Of a stretch of DNA of 64,000 nucleotides, positions 46,605 to 58,700 are shown one piece after another. The first letter of the stretch is position 1; every line of letters begins with the position of its first letter. Made by a program: the position numbers and the translations under genes. The notes beneath the pieces are model-generated. The model was not told where the DNA came from, ran no database searches, and saw nothing but the letters and a program-made list of their open reading frames with translations. The stretch lies in the NCBI RefSeq assembly GCF_047511655.1, contig NC_133399.1, positions 1,801,333 through 1,865,332 on the forward strand. The letters run 5' to 3'. Origin of the DNA: Castor canadensis. Lineage: Eukaryota > Chordata > Mammalia > Rodentia > Castoridae.

Positions 46605-46785
46605 GCCAATCACTGGCAGTTCACTCCTGCAATCCTATCTAATCAGGAGGCACAGATCAGGAGGAGCCCAGGCAAATAGTTCCACGATACCCTATCTCAA
46701 AAAAGTGAAGTGTAAAAAAAGGGGGCTGGTGGCATGACTCAAGGTACTGAGTTCAAACTGCAATACTGCAAAAAAAACCCAAATA
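46605..46785 (+). mobile_element. composite SINE with shortened ID-like half
   Basis: 'ggagcccaggcaaatagttc' and 'gggggctggtggcatgactc', then 'ctgagttcaaactgc' and an A-rich tail. It lies outside the duplicated arm. Confidence 0.85.
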
Positions 46786-47007
46786 TATAAATAAATTGGG
46801 CCACATATTAATTAAAGACAAGTTAGCATTTAGGTTAATGGATATTGTAAGAGATGTTGGGAATATATGATGATAAACAGTCAGTTGTCCATGAAGACAT
46901 AAATGTCCTTAATAGGTATGTTTATAAGCAGTGTCACCAATTAAAAGAAAGCAAGAGGTTATCAGACTATAAGGTAAATCATCAACCAACAATTTCATTT
47001 GAGCTTT

Positions 47008-47210
47008 GCACCTCTGTCTCCTACATGTAATCTTACCTTCTTGGGAGGCTGAGATCAGGAGGTTCGACATTCCAGGCTCACCTGGACAAATAGTTAACCA
47101 GACCCCATTTCCAAAATAGCCAGAACAAAATGGTCTGGAGGTGTGGCTCAAGCAGCGCAGTGTCTGCTTTGCACGTGTGAAATCCTAAGTTCAAATCCCT
47201 GCCCAAGGGA
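47008..47210 (+). mobile_element. composite SINE
   Basis: 'cttgggaggctgagatcagg' to 'ggaggtgtggctcaagcagc' and 'cctaagttcaaatccctgcc'. Confidence 0.85.
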
Positions 47211-48030
47211 AAAAACTATATGAACATTTCAACACACCAGTAAGTTACAGATTAAGAAGGCAACAATCAATAATAAAAAGGCTAATTCAAAAACCTTATC
47301 AACCAAGCAGATTCAATTATTTTCATTGAATAAGTCAGGCAAAAACTGCAGAGTAACAGTTTCTTCATGATCCAATGGAATAGTCACAAGAATGTGCCAT
47401 ATACTGACCTGTAGCAGAAAACTTCACTAATGCAAACCTATAGAAATCAACATCTGGGATCCCCTGTGGAGTGTTGACTGTGTGAATCTGCAGAATAACT
47501 GAAAACATGAACAACGTGTGAATGAGGTTGACAGTTGTATCATTCCTGAGGTTGTAACTCTGGTTGTCCTGGGATTGTTTTCTCCACAGTGTATTGATTT
47601 GATATGAATAGATATGCTGGAAAAAGACCAAACTTTCCACATATGGAGAAAATAAATAAATGTCAGGCTTTTGGAAAGCAATATTGAAGTCGATTTATGC
47701 ATTTACAGTCTCTTTACAGGTAACATCTTGAAGAGTCTGAAGTGAGGTTTTCTCTCTCATCAATATTTAACTGTAGAAGGGAGGTACTTTTCCATAGGAA
47801 GAGGGTAGAAAAGCTTGATAGAACACAACAGTTAAATCCTGAGGTTTCTCTGATCATCACTAGGGACTTATGCAATTTCCTGCTCCCTCTCAGGAATCAT
47901 GGTAGTCTTCATACTGGGAAATGTGTTTAAACTCATGAAAGTGGATTTTTCTTGTGATCTTGGGCAACACAGCATCCTTGTCAGAGGTTGTACACAGTAC
48001 ACTATTCATTCTTTCATGCTTTCCATGCAG
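47211..48030. repeat. diverged unit related to 58,700-58,960, no gene seen
   Basis: 47,740-47,930 resembles 58,720-58,870 ('agggag..' and 'atcctgaggtttctctgatc' against 'atcctttggcttccttgatc'). A further trace lies at 63,880-64,000. Short frames are not shared. Confidence 0.45.
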
Positions 48031-48041
48031 GCACTCTACTT
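48031..48041. repeat. target-site duplication of L1-C, left copy
   Basis: 'gcactctactt', identical to 50,202-50,212. Confidence 0.85.
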
Positions 48042-48116
48042 TTTTTTTAATTTTAATTTTTTAATTATTTGTATGTGCATACAATACTTGGGTCATTTCT
48101 CCCTCTTGCCCCCACA

Positions 48117-48978
48117 GGAGTGGAGATAGTGGGCATCCTTGTCTGGTTCCTGATTTTAGAGGGAATGGTTTCAGTTTTTCTCCATTAAGTATGATCCTGG
48201 CTGTAGGTTTGTCATATACAGCTTTTATAATGTTGAGGTACTTTCCTTCTATTCCTAGCTTTCTTAGAGCTTTTGTCATGAAATGGTGTTGGATCTTATC
48301 AAAGGCTTTTTCTGCATCTATTGAGATGATCAAGTGGTTTTTGTCTTTGCTTCTGTTAATGTGGTTTATGACATTTATTGATTTTCGTATGTTGAACCAC
48401 CCCTGCATTTCAGGGATGAAGCCTACTTGTTCGTGGTGAATAATCTTTTTGATGTGTTGTTGAATTCAGTTTGCCATTATTTTGTGATAATTTTTGCGTC
48501 AATGTTCATTAAGGAGATTGGCCTATAGTTCTCCTTTTTGGAGGTGTCTTTGCCTAGTTTTGGGATAAGTGTAATACTGGCTTCATAAAATCTGTGTGGC
48601 TATTTTCCTTCCCTTTCTATTTCGTGGAACAGTTTAAGGAGGGTTGGTATCAGTTCTTCTTTAAAGGTCTGATAGAATTCACCTGAGAATCCATCAGGTC
48701 TTGGACTTTTCTTTTTGGGGAGACTCTTGATTGCTACTTCAATTTCATTTTGTGTTATAGATCTATTCAGGTGATTAATTTCCTCTTGGTTCACTTTTGG
48801 ATGATCATATGTATCTAGAAATCTGTCCATTTCTTTAAGATTTTCTAAATTATTTGAATATATGTTCTCAAAGTAGTCTCTGATGATTTCCTGAACTTCC
48901 ATGGTGTTTGTTGTTATCTCCCCTTTCGCATTCCTGATTCTACTAATTTGGTTTTTTTCTCTCCTTATTTTAGTCAGG
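48117..48978 (-). pseudogene. LINE-1 ORF2 reverse-transcriptase fragment
   Basis: Two open pieces (48,989-48,600 and 48,408-48,117) cover the N-terminal half of the reverse transcriptase, with '[13 protein letters not shown]', '[14 protein letters not shown]' and '[12 protein letters not shown]'. The deletion removes the catalytic FADD. Confidence 0.9.
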
Positions 48979-49477
48979 TTCAAATGCAATGAAGTTTCAG
49001 TCTTAATTATTTTGGTGTTCGTCCCTCAGCTTCCAGTCCTGGAGATGGTGCCTCCGATGTTGTTCTGTAGTTGTTTCATCAAAGGGGTAACATAAAATAG
49101 AACAAAACTGCACAAAACAAAAGAACAACCAAACCCCACAAAGTGTCTGAAGTTCAAATGCAATACAGTTTCAGTAAGTTTTTCAGCATGCAGGTGTAGT
49201 TTGGTTGTTGTCTCATCAAAGGTAGGGAGAGAGAAAAAAGAGTCTGGAGACAGGTCTGTGAATGGTATCTGCAGCTGTGGCTTGCCTGCCCACTGCTGTC
49301 AGCCTGCTGTTGCTGGAGGCATTATTTATGCAGATCTCTGGGGTGAGCTTAACACTCCCCTGGCCCCACAGGCTTTGTTTACTCAGAGTTCTGTGCACAA
49401 TGCCACTGCTACAAGCTTTCCCCTTTCCAAGCACACTGGGGTAGGTGACACTGCACCTGTTTTCTCAGGGCTGCGTG

Positions 49478-49735
49478 TTTATTTACAGTTCATGTGGGAA
49501 GTGGGTCTTCCCCCCCTCCTGTGGAGTTTTCCTCCCACCGCCACTTTTACAAGCTTTCCCGCTCCTGATTACTGGGCGGTGCTGCTGCTCCTGCCAGCCA
49601 CCATGTTTGTTTACAGTTCACGTGGGAAGTGGGTCTTCTCCCCTCTCCTGTGGAGTTTTCCTCCCTCCACCACTCTCACAAGCTTTCCTGCTCCTGGTTG
49701 CTGGGCACTCGCCCCCGCTTCTGCCCTCTCTGGCC
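49478..49735 (-). repeat. LINE-1 5' UTR tandem monomers, about 128 bp type (L1-C)
   Basis: Units start at 49,478 and 49,606 and are closely related to the L1-B pair. Confidence 0.85.
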
Positions 49736-50201
49736 AGGCCCGGCTTCTTTATTTACAGTTCCGGGAGGGATTCCCCTCCCCCCATCTTTGGTGCTCAGGG
49801 CACCCCACCCTCTTTGCAACGTGTCTTTATTGTTCTTATTGCTTATTACTCAGTTTCTCTTTTTTCCCTGGTTGGAGGTCAGTCTGTCCAGGGGGCTATG
49901 CTGATCTGGCCCAGGGTTGTCTATGGGAGTACCACGTACCATTTAGCTCACCTTGTGGTGCACCTCTTCTCAAGTTGTCTAGGCACTGGCATTCTGGCAG
50001 TGGCCCAGGGGCCCTCCTGGTTTCTCCGTTCAAAGTGAAGTGGAGATGCTATGCGCAGGCTGGAGGTGTGGAGGGGTCAAAGTTTTGCCTCTTCTCAGTG
50101 GCCTTGCCTGCAAGGTATGTCTCCAGCATCTCTCCAAGATTTCACTTTGGGAGGCATGCTTTCTGCTTCCTCCCTATAGCCACCATCTTGGAAATCTCTC
50201 A

Positions 50202-50212
50202 GCACTCTACTT
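50202..50212. repeat. target-site duplication of L1-C, right copy
   Basis: Identical to 48,031-48,041. Confidence 0.85.
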
Positions 50213-50699
50213 GTTGAACTGTACTTCTTTTTTATTCCTCTTGGAACTTTGGTGTGATACAATTGCCATATAACTCCATTTTCTCCATATATGAAATATA
50301 ACTTTTTTGATAATATGTTTTTATTTTCTTGTGTGAAAATGGTTAGATTGAAACATGAGGTGTGACAAAGCCTTGGCCATCTGCTCCATTCCAGTTTCCA
50401 GAGTGTGAGGTTACCTTGAATTCCTGAGTTTCTCTTCCTTAACTGACATGATAAGTTTTTTTCCATAGGATATTGAGTCTGGGATTTTCTACACAAACCT
50501 ATTGTCCAATTTTCAGGAGAAATATACAAGAAGGTCTCAGTGAGTATGATAAGAGGCAGGTAGTGGGTCCAGAGAGCCAGGACAAGAAACTAAAACATAC
50601 CTCCAACATAGGAATCCTGATTTGGCAAGGGCTGCTGGATTCTATGGTGTAGAACAGGCTCACTCCCATGCCCTTGTGCTTAGGGTGTGGGCCCTGTAT

Positions 50700-50755
50700 C
50701 TACTAACCAATCTGAGCAGCTGTTTAATCACCTCTACCTCTCCTCCAATGAGAAG
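50700..50755 (+). promoter_or_regulatory. double-CCAAT motif, copy 4 (exon deleted)
   Basis: CCAAT at 50,707-50,711 and 50,745-50,749, 38 bp apart as in copy 1, in 'aaccaatctgag' and 'tcctccaatgag' contexts. Most CpGs are gone. The downstream exon with ATG/GT is deleted around 50,830-50,850. Confidence 0.4.
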
Positions 50756-51124
50756 CTACAGTGGTAGGAGGTCAAAGTTGCATATCCTGCACATTGTCAG
50801 ATTTATTGGAAATGCCTCATGTGCTCATGGCTGGCATCGGATTGGAGAAAACACTTTTTGCTCATTCTAACTTAACTGTTAATTGTCCACAGGTTGTTCT
50901 TAGGATATTGTTTTATAATGAAAGTGTAAGTACTCTTATACTTTAAGAGTATACTCTAGGGGGAAAGCCACCAACATAAGATCTGTAGGCATCTCAAGAC
51001 AGAAAGGTGAGTTGATCTCAAAGAGAGGAGAAAACAGGAGAAGAAAGAATTTTGGGGCAAACAGACATGTAGATTGGGAAAATCAGTTTTCTCTTGTGAT
51101 CATCTTGGTCTTATTTTTTTCCTT

Positions 51125-51345
51125 GTTTGCATGGTTTACTTTGGGGGATTGAGGTTTCAACTCAGAACTTTGAGTTCTGAGTTTTTACAAAGCAGTTTTT
51201 ACAGAGTTCTACTTTTATAGAACAGGTGCTCAACCACTTGAGCCATATCTTCAGTGTATTTTGCTCAGGTTATTTTGGAGACAGGGTCTTGTAAACTATT
51301 TTTCTGAGCCAACCTTGACTTTTATACCAAGGTTTATGGGAAAGA
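51125..51345 (-). mobile_element. composite SINE
   Basis: Partner of 5,845-6,045. It carries a local internal duplication near 51,170-51,220 ('actttgagttctgag' and 'acaaagcagtttttacagag' repeats). Confidence 0.75.
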
Positions 51346-51371
51346 AATACCATTGCTAGAATAATTGTGGG

Positions 51372-51597
51372 GTTTTTTTGTTGTTGTTTTTATGGCTGCA
51401 CTGGGATTTGAACTCACGTCCTCACATTTGCCCTTACCACTTGAGTGATGCTGCTAGCCCTTTTATGGATGGGTTTTCACAAGATAGGGTCTCAAGAAGT
51501 ATTTGCTAGCACAGGCCTTGAACTTTGATCTTTCTGAGCATCTCTATCTCCTGAGCAGCTAGGATTACAGGTGTGAACCATGGGGATCCTGGTTCTT
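51372..51597 (-). mobile_element. composite SINE
   Basis: Antisense 'actgggatttgaactcacgt' and 'gctaggattacaggtgtgaa'; partner of 5,632-5,840. Confidence 0.85.
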
Positions 51598-53384
51598 CGT
51601 GATCTTATGGTGATGCTAAAGTGTAGTTTGTGTGACTCATGATGAGGCTTTTCAAAATTCACATTACAACTATTTACATATCATTTAAAAGATAAATTCA
51701 CTGATTGCTTCACTTAATCATTTTTGATGTGAAAAAAAGGCATTTGGAAAGTATGTTGGGGAATGTCTGAGTTTACAAAGGGGATAATGGGAAGAGTGTT
51801 GGTTCTGTCCTTTCCTAGTACAGAAATGATTGGAAGTGAGGGTTAATCACAGCTCTTTATGAGGGTTACAACATTCAGAACAAATCATCCCACCACTTTC
51901 CTTTTGCCTTCAAGTATTTGGTTAGAGAGAGTGTAATTTGTGCCAATGAAGACAAGTCTGGGAGGGCCAGGCTAAGAGAAAGACACCTTTATGTTCTTCG
52001 TGATGGGGCAAAAAGTTTGTGTATTTGGGAGGTGATGTGGGTGTGTAGTATAAATTAAAATTTTTCTTCATTGTGTCTGTTTCTAGCACAGAGATTCGAA
52101 ACTCTTGGAATTTCTGAGTCAATAGGAGTGTATTTGATTGCTTTCTTAAGCCCCATTCATTCAGGCACTGTTGGAATTTATTCTAATGACTTGTTTCAGG
52201 GTGGTACCTCTCTATAACCTTAGGAAAGGGAAGGCATACCAAATGTGCTATGGTTTGTTATCTGCTTCACACTGATGCCCAGAAGTTGGAGGGACTGTGC
52301 TAAGTCTGGATGGTATCAGAGTTGAATCGTAGGACACTCAGTTGGTATTTGAAAGTTGGTTGATGTTGACAACACCACATATTTGTTATCAGGAGTGATG
52401 GCCAAGAAATACAGCTCAGATCATTACATTTGGGGTCTTTGGGGGTAATGTTTGGTAATGTTACTAAAGTGTCCATTTTTGATACTTATATCTTGTGTGA
52501 AATGAATTCAGGCAAGGCACTGGAGTTGACCAAGAGTGGAGCATGTTTCATTAAGAAAAGAGTGGTCATTGAGTAGACTTCATAGGTAGCAGTTAGGCAT
52601 AAACCATGTGGATATACTTAGCAAACCTAAAGTGGTAGAAGAGATCAGAAGGTTTGTGAAAATAAGCATTGTAATTAGAACATCTCAACATACACTAACA
52701 AAGATCAAATAGCTCACTAAGGTCAAGGGATGTGACAAGATGATTCTGAGTGTTCCACTCACCCCAAGTTGGGTGTATGACAACAGTTTTTGGAGCAATT
52801 GATCATTAACAAAGGGACATGCCTACAAACCATATTCCTAGTTGTCAGGTTAACCCAAAAGATTTTGCTCATCTTAAACATGTAAATTTGCACTAGTGTT
52901 TTTCACTGTCAGCAGAATATTCTTTTAGGGCAGAGGTTGCAGGATTGGTGTCCTGTAGAGTATGGATAATTTAAATTTACTAGGAAGTTTTGATAGTGTA
53001 TGAATTTATCTGAACGTTTATGGATGTTTGCTTATTCTGTGATTTGCCCAGTACATGAATTTTATAATTTATTATACATTTCCATTTAGAATTAAACAAC
53101 TTCTTTGTATACTTTTGCTTGCACTATACTGATAATCTGTGATGTTGAGTATTTTTGCTACTTGTTTTTTCATGTTATTTTCATCCCCATCTCACCCCTC
53201 CCTCCCTGCCCATCATTCTTCTTTTGTTGTTTCTTTATTTCATTTAAATGGTGTTCTCCTTTTAGTGGGAAGTTCAGATGGTTATAATAAATTCAGCGAA
53301 ATGGTGTGTCATACATTTAACTGGTATAGTACACTCTTGCTGAGATCCTCTATTTGGCTATTTATTTGCTTACTTATTTATTGA

Positions 53385-53445
53385 GGATCTTGTGGTTGCT
53401 CAGGCAAGCACTATACCAGTCGAGCTAGTGTGAAAGGTGTGGTAC
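53385..53445 (-). mobile_element. decayed ID-like SINE half
   Basis: Partner of 3,855-3,925; 'ctcaggcaagcactatacca' is visible. Confidence 0.5.
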
Positions 53446-56400
53446 TTTATGAAGTAATTGTCACATTTTCTATCCTCCTTTATAATATGAAACATTTTTA
53501 AAATGTATTGATAGTAATTTTCTATCCATGTAAAATCCTTTTCCAAGTAGCTAAATGCATTTCAAATAAATATGTGCTCCTCCTGGGGAGGACAGCTATA
53601 CTGGTATGTTCCCTGCTATGGTTCCTCAACCTATATATAACTGTTCTTACTAATTGTTCATATAAATCCATAGTTCACTTCAATGACTTTAAGCAAACAT
53701 TTTCCTTGAATACCAGCTGTGTGGAAGAAAGTGAAGATTTTTTGTTCATCCATTTTATTTCCGAACAGTGTTTTCTATATGTGTTCTAAATTCTTAGCTT
53801 ACATGGTTTTGATTCTGTCTAAAGAACTCCTTTCAACAATTTGCATAATTCAGATACTGGTGACACATTCTGTGAATTTTAAAATATTTTTTGTCTTCTG
53901 ACTGTATAATTTCAATCATTTTCATGTTGATTCTTTGTTCTTCTAGTCCACCATTGAGCACCTACAGTGATGGTTTGATTGAACTTGGTGTATGTTCATC
54001 TTCATAATTTCTATATAATGCTTTTGATCATTTCTTAGTGTGTACTATCTCCTTTGTACATAGTATTTTCACTTTGCTGTTTCTTCAACATGCTTGCCTA
54101 AAACACTTTGATTCTCCTTTAGACACTTCCATGAGAAGTTTTGTGAAGTGAATGCATGCCTGAGATTTTTCAGAAATCAATATTCTCCTGAAAATAGAAT
54201 TTTGGACCCAAGACCCACACTCCTCAGATTCCACATTCCAGATCCAGGCAACCACCATTAAATGTCAAATGAAGAACTATGGTGAATACAGGGAAAGGAG
54301 AATTAGTAAAGGGCTAGGGATATGCTGTGGGAAGAGGCAGAGTAGGTATTCAGCTCATCTTCAGCCATCTGCAGGCTACAGACATGAGATAATGATTTAA
54401 ATAGACAAAAAAGTGGGGCTGGGACAAAAGACATGCATAGTTAAATGGTTCCAGTCACAGATGTGGTCTATTTGGTATTAACTCAGCTGTTGTTTTGGGA
54501 GGGATTCTGGCATTGTTATCTGGAGGATGGTCCATCCAAAGGAGGGTTTCTGTTGGGGGCAGTTTTGGTTCCACATCATGAAGATATTATCTGTCTTGTC
54601 CTCCCTAGATTCCAAGGGGGATGCAAGATGACTGAAGAGTGAATGGCTCAGAGCAAAGACAGATTCAAAATGGAGAGATGCCATGTTTTTCCTGCATTTA
54701 GTTAATTTGTGTGCTGGGTAAGGAGACCATGCTTTTCAGCAAAAGCAGTTTGAGGAACTCTTTCATTTTTTTTCATTGACAATCCATAGTTCTCCATCTC
54801 TTCATATTTGTTCTTATTTATACCTTGTGTGTAGACAGTGGAGAAGAAATTATTTTCTTCATACATAGTTTTTCCAGTTTCCTGTTTCTTCCCCATGTTT
54901 GCTTACAACCCTTTTATTCTTCTTTAGGCTATTTCAAAAAGCTGTTGTGAAATGTGTCCACTGCCTGAGATATTTTAGAAATCCATGTTCTCATTCTTTT
55001 CTATTGACAACCCACATTTCTCATCTCTTAGGATTTATTTCATTATTGAGAGAGGACTTGTTAATACTAGAAAGACTGATATCACAACATGCAATTCTTT
55101 TTATCTAGTGTTGAGATGGTTGTACTAAAGTGTGTATGTCACCTCCTCATGTACTTTTGACTGTAGTAATTTCTAAGGTGATGTCTTTGGGGACTATATT
55201 CTTAGCCAAGACAGAACTTCTACAAAATTAGGCAATTTCCAAATGGATATATGAGTGTGGAATCCCCAGTATCAAAACAGACAGGGATTCTTCTCTGAAT
55301 GTCACTGAGAAATCCTGGTAGGGTTTCCTGAAATCCTAAGGCCAGTTCCCTGGGTATTTTGTCTCTCAAACTTGATTACTTTCAGAATTTCTGCAGGGAC
55401 ACTTTGATTTTTGTGACCTTTCTTCTGGATTTCTTGTGAGGGAAGTTAATGCTTCTCTGGAGTGCCTCTATTCTCTTCAGTTTAAACACAATACAATGAT
55501 TTTCATCTTAATTCTCTAAATGTGAAAAATTGCTAACTTTAAGTTTCTTGCCCTTTTTATATCCTCCATTTAGGAATCTGAAGTACATATATGTGCTTCT
55601 ATTTTGTCATAATAATGAGCATATGTAACATTCAGTGGTCCTTTTCTGCTTGCACAATATGGAGAGAAGCCTACCAAAGGCTAGGAGCTCCCAAGAGACT
55701 CTGATCACCACCTCTGCTCCATTGCTTCCCTGCTAAGCTCCATAGGCAGCTGTTTTCCTTGCTGGCTTAAGATACTTGCTCCCTGCATGAGTAGCCTGTT
55801 CCCTGACCCTATAGTTGTGTGAAGAATATGTCTTTGAATGTCCTTTTACTTCTTATGCCCTATCACCATTAGTTTAAACTTCACATCCCAATCTCTGCAG
55901 GTGACCTGAACAATGTGCACTGTTAGCAGCATACTAGTATTCACCTTCTATATCTGTGTTTTCTTACAAAGTCTTAAAAATGTCTTCTCCTGCCTGATTG
56001 CCAGCCTATAGTTTGACTTCTGTTGAGTGGGTGTTGGGGTATGTAATACTGTGATCAGTGTTGCTTTCTTTTTCACTATCTGATCTGTGAATATGACTCA
56101 CATTGCAACATACAAGTGAGAGTTAACAGAGAAACTGCTGTTTCCATCACAAGCTTATTTTTGTGCACATTGTCCATGAGGAAGTATTTTGTAAAGGAAT
56201 AGATAGAACATTTTTGGTAAGACTCAGCTATAAGAAGAGAAATTCAAAGTTATGAGCAAGAAGCCACCTTTCAAGAGAAGAAAGAGAGGAAAAACATAGG
56301 GAATGAAGAAAGAGGTGACAGGAATCTAGCTGGGACAGAAACACAAAAAAATTAAAAGTTTCTCAAGTAGTAGTCTCCAGTTGGAACTCCTGTTCCCTGG

Positions 56401-57194
56401 TGAGAAGAGAACCTGAAACTGCAAGTACAATGGTTATCCTGGTAGAAAAGGGTGGCCCAATGCCTGTAATATCTGAATGTGCTCATACAGTGGAATAATG
56501 CATAGCTTCTTTGTACAAAACCATTTAGGGATGCCCATTTCTCTCAGAACAAACTATTCAAGTTGACTTCATGGTATGGAAAGTACTTGCCTCCTACCAG
56601 TCTGCTTTTATGTTCTAGAACTTCTTCATAAGCCTCTTTCAGCTGACTGGGGCTCACTAGACAGTCACAAAACATAGCATATCTCTGTGAGCCTGAATCT
56701 TTGCAGTTTCTATGTCTTCTACCTAGAATTCTTTCATCCACATGACTGGTTCACCTGAATCAGAATTGTATAACTTTAAATATTACTTCAGATATCACCA
56801 TCCCTTGATGCTGTCTCTATGACCACCCAGTCATACCTGTATACAAAATATCTTCCCAAATTGAACCATGTGAAGCTTAGACTAGAAAATCGCATGGAAC
56901 TACAACACTGCTGACTGTTAACACTTATAGTATTTCCATATCAAATAACCATAGATTCATAATTTTTGGCTGCCTGAGGAAATAAGAGGCCAAGATCATA
57001 CAAGAATGTAGGAGGGAATGTTTGACAGATTGGCAAGGTTGATTGAAGGTGCAGCTTATTATCTGGGGGACACTGAAGAACAAGAAGCATTTCTCCAACC
57101 ATGTTTCAACAGCAGTTCTACCAGTCAAGAGCTTGAGCAAATCTATGCAGGTGTGCTGAGGATGGAGAGAAGAAACTTTCAAAATGTGCACTGA

Positions 57195-57405
57195 AGGCAG
57201 GAACCGGTGGCTCACACCTGCAATCCTAGCTACTTGGAGGCAGAGATCAGGAGGTTCACAGCTGAAAGCCAGCCCAGGCAAATAGTTCCCAAGACCACAT
57301 CAGCACTAACCAGGGTTGAAGCAGTGGCTCAACTGATAGAATGCCTACCTAGGAAGTATGAAGCCCTGAGCTCAAACCCCAGTACCACTAAAAACTATTA
57401 GGACT
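57195..57405 (+). mobile_element. composite B1-like/ID-like SINE, reference copy
   Basis: The best example of the family here: a 7SL-like half ('aaccggtggctcacacctgc', 'gcagagatcaggaggttcac', 'gcccaggcaaatagttccca'), a linker, then a tRNA/ID-like half ('gaagcagtggctcaactgat', 'gagctcaaaccccagtacca') and a short A-rich tail. Its left half is repeated at the left window edge (1-112, inverted). Confidence 0.9.
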
Positions 57406-58700
57406 GAAGCTACACTGTAAAGGGCCTGGCAAGCCACACAGATTGATTAGTTATACACCAGAGCCAGCCAGGGAAAAGACTGGGTGTCTGGCACATAGAA
57501 AGTACTTTGTGGTTGGAATAAGTGGCCTGTGTCATTCTATGACACTAATTTCCTTGAAGGTGAATATTGGCTTTGGTATGGATTTGTGGGGGTTTGATAA
57601 AATTTACCTCCTGAATGTTCAATAGTGTGTTTCCTTTTCTCAGGAGAAATCTGGAGAAAACCTGAGAGAGGGCAGATAATCTGTCAGTCAATGAATAATA
57701 AGCTCCATTGACTTACCTTTATTGACGCTTCTGGTACTTGGAGGCCAGAGACTGGAAGGACTGAGAAATCTACTGGAGAAATGGTCTGATGGACTACATT
57801 CATCAGCTCTGCTCTTATTCAGGGAAGTACTTCTTTTTGGGTCCACCCTACAGGTGTAATTCTAGTGTCAAAGGTTGGGCGTCCAGACACCATCTTCAGA
57901 ACTATGGCTGCTACTGGTTTCCCTGTCTCTTCCCCTTTCTGAGAAGAGATAATACAACATGAAGAAGAAGGAATATTGTTTTCTTGCCATTATCTAGCTT
58001 TATCAACCCGAACTTTTCTCAACAAACCCAGACTCTACTCTCTGGAAACATGATTCAAAAGAGAATCCTGCCATCACGTCACATCTCAGAGTGGTCATGT
58101 CGTGAACCTCACTCACCTTCCAGACAGAGAAAGTGAGGCTCAGAGCAAAGAAATAATCTGAGAGAATTTCCATAATAGGTCTTCACTGTCCCATTAATGA
58201 CCTTGGCATCACATGTGATTTTCTAAAACATGGTTGCCTCTTTTCCTGCCTATGTGATACAGTCTGCTTTTCTGTATTTAATACTGCACGTGTGGAGACA
58301 GCTTGGTCAGTCAGACAACTATTACCATTTTATTGCTCCTCAGTGTTTGCTTTGGAAAACAATCAGTATTCAATGACATCATTTAGTGCATGTAGCACAC
58401 TTGTCACATGTGATGGTCTTGGTCAGTCAAGTGACTCCTTTCCACTCCCTTGTACTTTCTGATCATCTTCTCTTTCCAGCATTCACCTGTTCATTTACTC
58501 CTTCCTTCATTCATCGACTTATTCCATATACAATTTCTTTATGAGGCTATCAGAGCAGAGGAAGGTGAAACAAGTGGGGCTGGTTCCTTTCCCTATGTAC
58601 AAAAATACACAAATACATGAAGAAAATTTCTGAGGGGCTATGCATATAAAGCCACATGTAGGTAATCTCCTGGCAAAGGGACTTACAGATTTGATACTGT
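57406..58700. other. no gene recognised; possible MIR trace
   Basis: Unique sequence. 'gaaagtgaggctcagagcaa' at 58,127-58,146 resembles the core-flank of MIR elements, and a 'ttccttcattcatcgactta' stretch near 58,500 resembles L2/MIR ends. Both are old and short. Confidence 0.35.

Larger units (their letters stand above)
48042..50201 (-). mobile_element. LINE-1 with two internal deletions (L1-C)
   Basis: It has an intact 5' end (near 50,200, 'CAAGATGGTGGC' at 50,190-50,179), a full 5' UTR with two 128 bp monomers, a piece of ORF2 (48,117-48,978) and only the last about 75 bp of the 3' end with oligo-T. ORF1 and the ORF2 endonuclease are missing, as are the ORF2 C-terminus and most of the 3' UTR. 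The first junction has 3 bp microhomology (GTT at 48,978-48,980); the second lies at about 48,116. It is flanked by 11 bp duplications. Confidence 0.9.
50270..57405. repeat. outer right arm of large inverted duplication
   Basis: Reverse complement of 1-7,550, ending at the SINE at 57,195-57,405. Compared with the left arm it lacks about 0.55 kb between the positions of 6,350 and 6,900, which removes the candidate first exon. No gene recognised; the frames differ from those in the left arm. Confidence 0.85.

Noticed and set aside
47365..48060. Vomeronasal receptor-like exon
   Set aside because: A few words such as MVVFILGNV look membrane-like, but no V1R motif follows and the frame is short.
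48116..48980. L1-C as a spliced integrated retrotransposed element
   Set aside because: Neither junction has GT...AG in the sense orientation of the fuller L1-B.
49201..50217. 338-codon frame as an ordinary protein-coding gene
   Set aside because: It lies antisense in the L1-C 5' UTR, starts at a non-ATG codon, consists partly of two translated monomers and is frameshifted in L1-B. I kept it only as a possible antisense ORF.
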